Notes under the pieces: model-generated
The model's database searches: none
What the model saw: the letters and a program-made list of their open reading frames with translations, nothing else
What the model was told of the DNA's origin: nothing
From: Gemmatimonadota bacterium
GTDB lineage: Bacteria > Latescibacterota > UBA2968 > UBA8231
Reading direction: 5' to 3'
Length of the DNA: 6,932 bases
Assembly (NCBI GenBank): GCA_026706505.1
Contig: JAPOYQ010000253.1
Location: 1-6,932 of the forward strand
In this document: in pieces, positions 1 through 4,722 of the stretch
How positions within the stretch are numbered: the first letter of the stretch is position 1
Layout of the letters: every line of letters starts with the position of its first letter
Position numbers and translations under genes: made by a program

Positions 1-347
1 GTTTTACTTCGACTTTTAACGCTATCGCGGTATGCGTTAAGAATGCCCAATGCTTTCTCTGGAGCAATCCCAGAATTAACGAGTGCTATGGCGCACATCC
101 CTTCGCGGAACAAAAGGCCGAACGTCTCAGAATTTATGCCCGCAGATTTTGGAACAACACTAAAGTCAAGATTCTTACTATAAAGGAGAATGGTTTTTGT
201 TACCATAGACACAGATTGCTCAATCTCTACGTCAAGGGGTTTCATTGCATCCAATAAAACCGCCCAATACACATCATCTGGTATTCTTGAATCTTGCGCG
301 AGCAATGGGTGAGATAAAACTAAGGTGATACATAAAACGAACCGCAT
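1..347 (-). CDS. Secreted protein of unknown function (5' part, runs off left edge)
   Basis: Read on the minus strand from an ATG at 347, this frame stays open to the window edge, giving 115 residues of an incomplete protein. The first residues, MRFVLCITLVLSHPLLAQDS, look like a signal peptide: a short positive start, a hydrophobic core and an LLA-Q type cleavage site. No lipobox cysteine follows. The mature part seen so far is soluble and mixed in character (VYWAVLLDAMKPLDVEIEQS, then later REGMCAIALVNSGIAPEKAL) and looks helical. I do not recognise a family. The start is strongly supported by a perfect AGGAGG seven bases upstream. The gene diverges from everything to its right and is the only minus-strand gene I can support. 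Presence of a gene is well supported; function is unknown. Confidence 0.75.
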   Translation of the reverse strand, partial: MRFVLCITLVLSHPLLAQDSRIPDDVYWAVLLDAMKPLDVEIEQSVSMVTKTILLYSKNLDFSVVPKSAGINSETFGLLFREGMCAIALVNSGIAPEKALGILNAYRDSVKSRSK

Positions 348-354
348 GATAGTG

Positions 355-360
355 CCTCCT
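355..360 (-). promoter_or_regulatory. Strong Shine-Dalgarno site of the minus-strand gene
   Basis: On the minus strand this reads AGGAGG, a perfect anti-16S match, with a 7-nt spacer to the ATG at 347. It fixes the start of the leftmost gene. A TCTAAT box lies 5 nt further upstream on the same strand, but I see no acceptable -35 partner, so I do not call a promoter. Confidence 0.75.
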
Positions 361-410
361 TGCCATTAGAGGGCACCCGGCAGACTTTCCGCATGAGGAA
401 AACCGGGCGC

Positions 411-567
411 TGGCACTTACGCGGCACAAGGAGTGCGGAAAGCCTACCTATTTACCCAACCAAAAAAGAGGAGCGACCTCAAGTCAGGTTAAACGAGCTG
501 TTTTATTCAGCAGGACACCCGGTCCAAAATGCATGTCCTCGTGCAGCAAGTGCCGAATGGCAATATA
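411..567 (+). repeat. Left copy of a duplicated leader-like element (degenerate)
   Basis: Two blocks here match the region just upstream of the winged-helix gene. Block A has TGGCACTTACG (411-421), GCACAAGGAG (424-433) and ACCCAACCA (454-462). These match 1086-1096, 1101-1110 and 1125-1133, the second including the Shine-Dalgarno of the 1119 gene. Block B has TATTCAGCA (504-512), ACCCGG (517-522), GTGCAG (541-546), AGTGCCGA (549-556) and CAATATA (561-567). These match 983-991, 996-1001, 1020-1025, 1026-1033 and 1037-1043 with nearly identical spacing. Order is A-B here but B-A on the right. No start codon follows the AAGGAG in this copy, so it looks like the remnant of a decayed gene start. 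Confidence 0.6.
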
Positions 568-686
568 ATGTGGAAAAAGAACTAGTGCAAGAAATCAACC
601 CTTGCTCGTATTAATAACGTGTGCATTAAGAATGCGAATTGATTTAATCGACTTAGCGTGTTTAGTTATTAATAAGCTCCGCCAGT

Positions 687-704
687 TCCATGCGGCCGCA
701 TGGA
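687..704. repeat. 18-bp perfect palindrome
   Basis: TCCATGCGGCCGCATGGA equals its own reverse complement. It sits inside the inverted-repeat-bounded segment, in otherwise AT-rich DNA. It could extrude as a cruciform or bind a dimeric regulator. Function is unknown. Confidence 0.7.
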
Positions 705-737
705 GCAACACAAGCGAACTTTTGAGGTCGATCCCTC

Positions 738-776
738 TGCCCTGGTCGTGTAAATCCTACGTGGATGGCCGGGGCA
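738..776 (+). other. Hairpin-forming sequence inside the inverted-repeat segment
   Basis: TGCCCTGGTC (738-747) can pair with GGCCGGGGCA (767-776) over ten base pairs if two G-U wobbles are allowed, so the fold is better as plus-strand RNA than as DNA. The loop is 19 nt. No U-tract follows, so it is not a terminator. Confidence 0.4.
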
Positions 777-804
777 TGCTTGTTTGCTAAACACGCCAAC
801 AATT

Positions 805-834
805 CACAACTGCATTCTTAATGCACAACTGCAT
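805..834. repeat. Two 11-bp direct repeats
   Basis: CACAACTGCAT occurs at 805-815 and again at 824-834, a period of 19 bp. The copies flank and overlap the right palindromic core at 812-827. The arrangement could be a binding site for a regulator or an element-end protein; this is inference. Confidence 0.45.
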
Positions 835-982
835 AACACGCTCATAAATATAACAAAAACAGGGGGTTATGTCAAGGGGGAAATTTTAACGTGAGATCAT
901 ACAAGCCGCAGCCCAACCGGGCCTTGGCACTGCTGCACTCAGACTATGTGGGCAGTTTGCCTATTCACCTCAAGGGCTATTG

Positions 983-1133
983 TATTCAGCAAAAGACCCG
1001 GACATACCACGGGTCTGAAGTGCAGAGTGCCGACTACAATATACACGGTGTTGACCCGGTACGCCATAGTCTTTATATTCGCCGTTGGCGCTTACGTTTA
1101 GCACAAGGAGAACTCTCTATGATCACCCAACCA
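983..1133 (+). repeat. Right copy of the duplicated leader-like element
   Basis: This copy runs block B (983-1043) then block A (1086-1133) into the translation start of the 1119 gene. It can form a hairpin AGACCCG (994-1000) with CGGGTCT (1010-1016). The left copy can form a different hairpin in the same place, AGGACA (512-517) with TGTCCT (534-539). Insertions and deletions of 1-2 nt between the copies break the reading frame, which argues that this stretch is an untranslated leader and not the N-terminus of the downstream protein. Confidence 0.55.
1105..1110 (+). promoter_or_regulatory. Shine-Dalgarno site that decides the start of the 1119 gene
   Basis: AAGGAG lies 8 nt before the ATG at 1119, an ideal arrangement. 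The frame is open back to a GTG at 891, preceded by a G-run ten bases away, but the extra 76 residues have no recognisable features. They also overlap a leader element whose other copy is not in frame. The ATG at 1119 is therefore preferred. Confidence 0.65.
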
Positions 1134-1433
1134 GAAGTCCGGCGCATTGTCCATAAGAAAATGCGAATAAGACGCCCATATCCCATCGACCAGATATACG
1201 AGATGGTTATAGACGAGTACGACTTCCACAACGATAACGGAGACATGCGAGTTGTCGAGGATCGGATACGCGGCTTTCTTGCTCAAGAAAAAAGAAACGG
1301 ACGCATGGATAATCCTAAGCGCGGTGTTTGGATACGTACCGCCGAAAACGGAGCGACCATTGGTGGACTGCAACGCCGTGTCAGTAAGCTAGAAAAGACA
1401 ATGGAATCACTCAGAAAAGCACTAGTAAAATGA
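1119..1433 (+). CDS. Small putative winged-helix DNA-binding protein with C-terminal coiled coil
   Basis: This is a 104-residue basic protein starting MITQPEVRRIVHKKMRIRRP. The middle part (roughly residues 20-70) reads as helices followed by NPKRGVWIRTAENG. That segment resembles the end of the winged-helix N-terminal domain of Mrr-type restriction proteins, where an RGVWR-T-x-x-G pattern closes the wing. The last 25 residues (LQRRVSKLEKTMESLRKAL) have the heptad look of a short coiled coil, suggesting dimerisation. I infer DNA binding; no catalytic motif is visible and the Mrr nuclease domain is absent. An in-frame GTG at 891 would add 76 residues, which I reject. The HNH nuclease gene follows after 82 nt on the same strand, and both sit in an accessory-looking stretch. 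The two may form a module, but the HNH gene seems to have its own promoter. Confidence 0.6.
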   Translation: MITQPEVRRIVHKKMRIRRPYPIDQIYEMVIDEYDFHNDNGDMRVVEDRIRGFLAQEKRNGRMDNPKRGVWIRTAENGATIGGLQRRVSKLEKTMESLRKALVK

Positions 1434-1456
1434 CTGAAATGACGAGGGCATGACCA

Positions 1457-1490
1457 TTGACAAGGTATCGACAATTTGCTAAAGTATAAT
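1457..1490 (+). promoter_or_regulatory. Possible sigma-70 promoter of the HNH gene
   Basis: A perfect TTGACA at 1457-1462 is followed by TAAAGT at 1480-1485 with the ideal 17-nt spacer. A perfect TATAAT at 1485-1490 also follows, but its spacer is too long at 22 nt. Either way the predicted RNA start falls shortly before the AAGGAG at 1503-1508, leaving a short leader. The two boxes overlap, so which one is used cannot be told from sequence. Confidence 0.5.
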
Positions 1491-1515
1491 ATCACATAAC
1501 CAAAGGAGAAGAACA

Positions 1516-1779
1516 ATGAATGTAGACGAGGTGTGGAAAAAGGGGAAAATCGTCCCCAATAACAATCCAGATGTATATAGAAAAGATGTCTGCGGTGCTT
1601 TTATAAGACGTGATCAATATGGCACACAAGCAGAATATGGATGGGAGATCGATCATATAAAACCCGTCTCAAAAGGTGGCTCTGATTATATTGGCAATTT
1701 ACGCCCGTTACATTGGCGTAATAACGACGCCAAAGGCGACAATCTTGACGGCTATTGGAATTGTGCAAAAACAAGTTAA
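1516..1779 (+). CDS. Stand-alone HNH endonuclease domain protein
   Basis: An 87-residue protein that is essentially one HNH (beta-beta-alpha metal) nuclease domain. The motif is clear: WEIDH (D46, H47) begins it, GGSD (54-57) and N61 with H66 follow, and N70 with K73 and D75 close it. In this family the first histidine activates water and the others hold one divalent metal, giving nicks or breaks in double-stranded nucleic acid. No RuvC, Cas9/IscB or intein part is attached. Only two cysteines are present, so the zinc-knuckle pairs of larger HNH proteins are missing. An AAGGAG sits 7 nt before the ATG, and a strong terminator begins 16 nt after the stop. Such small HNH proteins occur in phages, mobile elements and chromosomes, often without a known target. 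Domain assignment is secure; biological role is open. Confidence 0.88.
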   Translation: MNVDEVWKKGKIVPNNNPDVYRKDVCGAFIRRDQYGTQAEYGWEIDHIKPVSKGGSDYIGNLRPLHWRNNDAKGDNLDGYWNCAKTS

Positions 1780-1795
1780 GCTACAATATACCCAA

Positions 1796-1843
1796 TCATA
1801 AAAAAAGCCGCGACCACCTATAAGGTCGCGGCTTTTTTTATGA
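1796..1843. terminator. Strong bidirectional intrinsic terminator
   Basis: Two perfectly complementary 20-nt arms (1796-1815 and 1824-1843) are separated by the 8-nt loop ACCTATAA. The GC core GCCGCGACC/GGTCGCGGC is flanked by a run of seven A on the left and seven T on the right, so it can stop transcription from either side. It closes the HNH gene. Confidence 0.95.
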
Positions 1844-2036
1844 GGTAGTGGCAAAGCCAAAAAGGGTTATTTGCCATCGCCATCCCGCTACCTATATTTA
1901 TAGGTAAGGCTGGGTCGCAACCAGCCTTCTTAGGCGGTGGTGGTCACTCCAAGGGGAACACAACCCTTGCGAAACCAACCGGAATGACGGCGAAGGGAAA
2001 GATGGGCAGGCCATCCCCGGCCTGCTCTATTTTTTA
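1844..2036 (+). ncRNA. Candidate structured RNA, HEARO/omega-RNA-like
   Basis: No gene fits here, yet hairpins follow one another without gaps. TGGCAAA (1849-1855) pairs with TTTGCCA (1870-1876), enclosed by GGTAG (1844-1848) with CTACC (1888-1892). TACCTAT (1889-1895) pairs with ATAGGTA (1900-1906), competing with that outer stem. AAGGCTGG (1906-1913) pairs with CCAGCCTT (1921-1928) around a 7-nt loop. CAAGGG (1950-1955) pairs with CCCTTG (1964-1969), inside GGTGGT...ACCAACC. GCAGGCC pairs with GGCCTGC before a U-tract. The layout, and the stretch from GGTGGTCACTCC to CCCTTGCGAAACC, remind me of HEARO / IscB-family omega-RNA scaffolds. That likeness is from memory and unverified. No IscB or IsrB gene follows, so it would be a solitary scaffold. 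A structured RNA is fairly likely; the class is uncertain. Confidence 0.5.
2006..2035 (+). terminator. Intrinsic terminator ending the structured RNA
   Basis: GCAGGCC (2006-2012) and GGCCTGC (2019-2025) form a 7-bp GC stem with the 6-nt loop ATCCCC. A T-run follows at 2030-2035. There is no coding sequence between this and the terminator at 1796-1843, so the only thing it can terminate locally is a non-coding transcript or read-through. This supports the RNA call. Confidence 0.75.
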
Positions 2037-2199
2037 CAGACCAAAGAACAGCAACGGGAACAAGGCGGTGGAAAATTTCCCGACTTTACCCCATTTCCCC
2101 AATTTCAAACTTTACCACTACCTAATCTTCCCGCTACTTTTTTCACTGACATTTTCCTCGCGTAAAACTTTTTGTGCTCGTCTCTCGTCTTAGAGGGGT
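2037..2199. other. Intergenic leader of the sigma operon, pyrimidine-rich
   Basis: No gene. From about 2085 the plus strand is strongly poor in G and rich in C and T, with ACTTTACC repeated at 2083-2090-type spacing and again near 2110. TTCACTGACA near 2140 could be part of an ECF -35 element, but I find no matching -10 at the usual distance, so I do not call a promoter. Confidence 0.35.
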
Positions 2200-2757
2200 A
2201 TGAGCGACGCCGATCTCATCCTGCGCTTCAAGGCTGGCCAGCACCAAGCGTTCAATGCCTTGGTCTGGCGTTGGCAGGGCCGCCTCTACCGCTTCGCGCT
2301 CCGCTACAGCGGCGATTCTGAAGAAGCGCGAGACCTCTGCCAGCAGAGCTTTATCCGCGCCTATGGCCAGTTGCACCGGCTGCGCGATCCCGAGCGCTTT
2401 TCTACGTGGCTCTACCAGATCGCCGCCAATCTGTGCCGCGACCACCTGCGCCAGCGAGTGCAGCACGTTTCGCTCGACGCGTACGAGGAGGCAAGCGGCG
2501 GTCCCCATCCGGTGCTGTGCCAAGTCGGCGATATGGACAAAGACGAGCTACGCGATCTGCTCAACCGCGCCTTGCAGACCCTGCCCGAAGAACAGCGCGT
2601 CGTCGTAGTGCTCAAGGAATACGAGGGGCTGAAGTTTCGGGAGATTGCCGAAGTGCTCGACGCTCCGCTCAACACGATCAAATCGCGCCTTTACTACGGC
2701 CTCAAGGCACTGCGAAAAACCTTTAACCAGTGGGACATTGACAGAGATGGACTGTAA
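2200..2757 (+). CDS. RNA polymerase ECF (sigma-70 family group 4) sigma factor
   Basis: A 185-residue protein with the two-domain ECF layout. Region sigma-2 spans about residues 5-85: the opening DADLILRFKAGQHQAF is typical, and ARDLCQQSFIRAYGQL with RFSTWLYQIAANLCRDHLR covers the core-binding and -10 recognition helices. Region sigma-4 spans about 122-175, with LPEEQRVVVVL leading into the helix-turn-helix FREIAEVLDAPLNTIKSRLY that reads the -35 element. There is no region 1.1 or 3. It directs core polymerase to a specific set of promoters, very likely including its own operon. An in-frame stop at 2191-2193 rules out an earlier start. GAGGGG ends only one base before the ATG, so the Shine-Dalgarno spacing is unusually short. 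The last 11 nt overlap the anti-sigma gene, implying translational coupling and balanced amounts of the pair. Confidence 0.95.
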   Translation: MSDADLILRFKAGQHQAFNALVWRWQGRLYRFALRYSGDSEEARDLCQQSFIRAYGQLHRLRDPERFSTWLYQIAANLCRDHLRQRVQHVSLDAYEEASGGPHPVLCQVGDMDKDELRDLLNRALQTLPEEQRVVVVLKEYEGLKFREIAEVLDAPLNTIKSRLYYGLKALRKTFNQWDIDRDGL

Positions 2758-3355
2758 CATAAAAAAAGAAGACTTGCTCACCTTTTTCTACGGCGAATGC
2801 GAGGAAGGTGAACAGGAGCGCATGAAAGAACACATGGCTACCTGTGCGGCGTGCCGCCGCGAACTCGCCGCGTTTGCCAGCACGCAGGCGTTGCTGAGGG
2901 CGTGGCCGGACGAGACCCCGCGCCTCGACCTGACGTTTGTCGAAGCTGAGGTGCCGCGTCGACGCTTCCGGCTGATGGCGGGTTTGGCTGCTGCCGCGGT
3001 GGCCACTGTGGTCCTCTTTTTGGCGTGGCCGGAGTTTGAACTCAGCTACCGCGCCGGCGAACTCGACCTCAAGTGGGGGGAGGCGCTGGCGGACGAACCC
3101 CTGACCCGACGGGAAGTGTTGGCCACACAGGAGGGCACCCTCGCGTTAGTAAACCAACTTCTGCGAGCTTCTGAGGTGCGCCAGCAGCGCGTCTTCGACC
3201 ATTTGCTGACCGAGATCCAAGCCCAGCGCTACCAAGACTTGCAGTTCATCAACCGCCAGTTCGAACAGTTCGACCGCGAGATCTACATCCACTTGCGCCG
3301 CAACGAAGCACCCGTGCTGGAAGTGCTGCCGGCAACGCGCTATACCAACCCATAG
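2747..3355 (+). CDS. Membrane-bound zinc-finger anti-sigma factor
   Basis: A 202-residue protein whose start overlaps the sigma gene by 11 nt. Residues 1-50 form an anti-sigma zinc-binding domain: H29-x3-C33-x2-C36 is the classical HxxxCxxC signature, and C3 and C18 are nearby. In the family this domain clamps the sigma factor between its two regions. Basic residues (RRRFR, 71-75) precede a single hydrophobic segment (about 76-94, LMAGLAAAAVATVVLFLAW), so the domain faces the cytoplasm. The remaining 108 residues lie outside the membrane and look helical and charged, perhaps coiled-coil (VRQQRVFDHLLTEIQAQRYQ). I infer that stress or ligand sensing occurs in this outer part, releasing the sigma factor by proteolysis or rearrangement. 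A longer frame extends back to 2645, but the ATG at 2747 gives the canonical domain start. The stop codon overlaps the next gene's AGGAG. Confidence 0.92.
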   Translation: MDCNIKKEDLLTFFYGECEEGEQERMKEHMATCAACRRELAAFASTQALLRAWPDETPRLDLTFVEAEVPRRRFRLMAGLAAAAVATVVLFLAWPEFELSYRAGELDLKWGEALADEPLTRREVLATQEGTLALVNQLLRASEVRQQRVFDHLLTEIQAQRYQDLQFINRQFEQFDREIYIHLRRNEAPVLEVLPATRYTNP

Positions 3356-3364
3356 GAGATTGCC

Positions 3365-4615
3365 ATGACCACGCTCTACCGCACCATCCTAGTCGCTGGC
3401 TTCATGGCCACTGCCAGCCTCGCCGATATTGACCCCCAGCGCATGCAGCGCGACATCCGCATCATGGAGGGGGTGCTCTCCAACGAGAACCTGTATTACG
3501 ACGTGCCTGATGGTGCTAGCTTCCGCGCCCGCGGCCTGTACCTCGATGGCTATGGGGTGCTCTTTGTGGCGGCCGGCCCAGCATCCGGGACGGAGAGATG
3601 GGACAAAAAGTTATCGCAAGCAGAATTACTGGCTGCAACCCGCGACCTGCTCGCCGAATTTCTGGGCGACTATGCCGGGACCATCGGCCAACTCGACCAA
3701 GACGACCGGATAACGGTCTGCTATCAGCCTAAGTGGCCCCCACGTCCCGCCGTCGTAGATACCGTGTCTTTCGACCTTTTCAAGCAAGTCGAAGCGATGC
3801 GCTCTTTTCGCGCAGCACTGGACATCGCAGATACCGTGTCTTTCGACCTTTTCAAGCAAGTCGAAGCGATACCTGAACTTAGGGGGAGCCGCTTCGATTT
3901 TAAAGAATTAGTCGTGGCTGTGGCTGTTCCTGACTCTTTAAATGCGAAGTTCCATTTCTCAATTGACGATGAGCAAATCGCAACGATAGCTAAAGCGCGG
4001 GAGTACCTACAGGAGGCCCTAGAGACGCTGGTAGCGAGGGGCCATATCGACAAGTCGCTAGCGGAGGCAGTCGGAGAAGCAGATTCTCCAGTCAAAGTTC
4101 ACGTCCGCTTCTATAACCTACACTCCGCAGCAATCGCGGCCACCGTCAAAAAATCTGCTATTGACGCCTTTCGCGAGGGGCGGATCGACTCGGCTACCTT
4201 CCGCCAGCGCATCGACTTTGCCGAGTACGGGGACTTGGAGAAAATCGACATCATGGCTGGCATCCTCGACCAAGTCTTTAGGGACGGCTCGTATCCTCCT
4301 TGGTCACGCATCCAACGCACTTTGGGGATGTATCAGCCGGACGTAGGTGCCCTATTTTTTATTAGTGACCCAATGCGCGTTGCCAACCCTTTGCCCCGCG
4401 CCACCGTCAAAGCCAGAACCGTCGAGGCCGTCGCCGACTACGGCGCGCCCCTTCGCCAAGTCCAGTCCGATGAGCACGTCGTCGTCGAATATCGCTCCCC
4501 GTTCTCCGCCCGCAGCGCACTGCTCAAAGTGCCTAAGTCCGCTATTGACGCCTACGCTCGCGGCGACTTGGACCTCGACGCCTTTCGCAAAAAGGCGGTG
4601 TGGGAAACGCAGTAG
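3365..4615 (+). CDS. Secreted protein with duplicated modules, third gene of the sigma operon
   Basis: A 416-residue protein with a clear signal peptide (MTTLYRTILVAGFMATASLA, cleavage before D21). AGGAG (3354-3358) gives a 6-nt spacer to the ATG. The mature part contains at least two related modules. RIMEGVLSNENLYYDVPDG...GLYLDGYGVLFVA (about 32-69) parallels DIMAGILDQVFRDGSYPPW...GMYQPDVGALFFIS (about 295-334). KKSAIDAFREGRIDSATFRQ (262-281) parallels PKSAIDAYARGDLDLDAFRK (390-409), each after a strand such as VKVHVRFY or VVVEYRSP. There is no catalytic motif I recognise. Being the third gene of the operon, it is probably exported and linked to the signal the anti-sigma factor senses, or is the main output. 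Residues 132-144 and 156-168 are an exact duplication (DTVSFDLFKQVEA), described separately. Function unknown; gene certain. Confidence 0.85.
   Translation: MTTLYRTILVAGFMATASLADIDPQRMQRDIRIMEGVLSNENLYYDVPDGASFRARGLYLDGYGVLFVAAGPASGTERWDKKLSQAELLAATRDLLAEFLGDYAGTIGQLDQDDRITVCYQPKWPPRPAVVDTVSFDLFKQVEAMRSFRAALDIADTVSFDLFKQVEAIPELRGSRFDFKELVVAVAVPDSLNAKFHFSIDDEQIATIAKAREYLQEALETLVARGHIDKSLAEAVGEADSPVKVHVRFYNLHSAAIAATVKKSAIDAFREGRIDSATFRQRIDFAEYGDLEKIDIMAGILDQVFRDGSYPPWSRIQRTLGMYQPDVGALFFISDPMRVANPLPRATVKARTVEAVADYGAPLRQVQSDEHVVVEYRSPFSARSALLKVPKSAIDAYARGDLDLDAFRKKAVWETQ
3757..3870 (+). repeat. Exact 42-bp in-frame direct repeat inside the secreted protein
   Basis: Bases 3757-3798 are identical to 3829-3870, a 72-bp period that keeps the frame and repeats 13 residues (DTVSFDLFKQVEA) with an 11-residue spacer. 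The 30-bp stretches after each copy are unrelated, so it is not a simple tandem duplication. Other repeats in the protein have diverged strongly, so this one is recent or kept identical. Confidence 0.95.
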
Positions 4616-4687
4616 ATAGCTCGAATATGCGGGCAGAGCGAGTCTGAGCATCGGTGACGCGTTTACCAGGCGACACTAGCCTTTGAA

Positions 4688-4716
4688 TTGTCCTGCCTGC
4701 ACGTACCGTCTATATT
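4688..4716 (+). promoter_or_regulatory. Sigma-70-like promoter of the toxin-antitoxin pair, probably leaderless
   Basis: TTGTCC (4688-4693), a 17-nt spacer and TATATT (4711-4716) lie with only 6 nt between the -10 box and the ATG at 4723. The RNA would start at or next to the start codon, and no Shine-Dalgarno sequence is present. TGCCT (4694-4698) and AGGCA (4719-4723) form an inverted repeat around the -10 box that could be the antitoxin's operator. Confidence 0.55.
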
Positions 4717-4722
4717 GTAGGC

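Larger units (their letters stand above)
620..827. repeat. 208-bp segment bounded by 16-bp inverted repeats (MITE-like or recombination site)
   Basis: TGTGCATTAAGAATGC at 620-635 is the exact reverse complement of 812-827. Further inward the arms share a second 10-bp inverted block, GCGTGTTTAG at 656-665 against 787-796, so imperfect terminal arms of about 40-46 nt can be traced. Each 16-mer core is itself palindromic (GCATT-AAG-AATGC). A further inverted pair, TATTAATAAC (609-618) and GTTATTAATA (665-674), straddles the left arm. I see no transposase gene and no clear target-site duplication. It could be a miniature transposable element, a recombination site, or a pair of regulator operators. 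Confidence 0.5.
361..1118. other. Long gene-free stretch with repeats and palindromes
   Basis: About 760 bases with no convincing coding sequence. The open frames here (for example 360-614, 602-790 and the stretch 891-1118) lack family resemblance. The first two also lack a credible ribosome binding site. The stretch instead holds paired leader-like elements, a 208-bp inverted-repeat-bounded segment, an 18-bp palindrome and 11-bp direct repeats, described separately. It is visibly richer in A and T than the DNA after 2200. A 9-bp inverted repeat (CTTTCCGCA at 385-393, TGCGGAAAG at 434-442) encloses the left leader element. Confidence 0.6.

Noticed and set aside
360..614. Plus-strand frame of 84 codons
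   Set aside because: No ribosome binding site, no family resemblance, low-complexity composition, and it overlaps the left leader repeat, whose alignment to the right copy does not keep frame.
720..750. T-arm-like GAGG...CCTC motif suggesting a tRNA
   Set aside because: The loop lacks the TTCRA pattern and there is no matching acceptor, D-arm or anticodon arm around it.
602..790. Plus-strand frame of 62 codons
   Set aside because: Lies across the inverted-repeat arm, the 18-bp palindrome and the hairpin; no ribosome site and no protein-like features.
620..827. Integron attC site
   Set aside because: The inverted arms do not carry the GTTRRRY/RYYYAAC core sites and no integrase is present.
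1457..1490. Perfect TTGACA with perfect TATAAT read as one consensus promoter
   Set aside because: The spacer is 22 nt, too long for a good sigma-70 promoter. The overlapping TAAAGT at 17 nt is the more credible partner, so only a tentative promoter is listed.
1844..2036. Group I or group II intron core to go with the HNH protein
   Set aside because: I find no group II domain V pattern and no group I P7-type core, and no interrupted exon gene is visible.
1984..2193. Plus-strand frame of 69 codons
   Set aside because: Crosses the terminator at 2006-2035 and a pyrimidine tract; no Shine-Dalgarno and no family features.
3757..3870. CRISPR-like spacing: 42-bp repeats with a 30-bp spacer
   Set aside because: Only two copies, inside an open frame and encoding peptide in frame; no leader, no further units and no cas genes.
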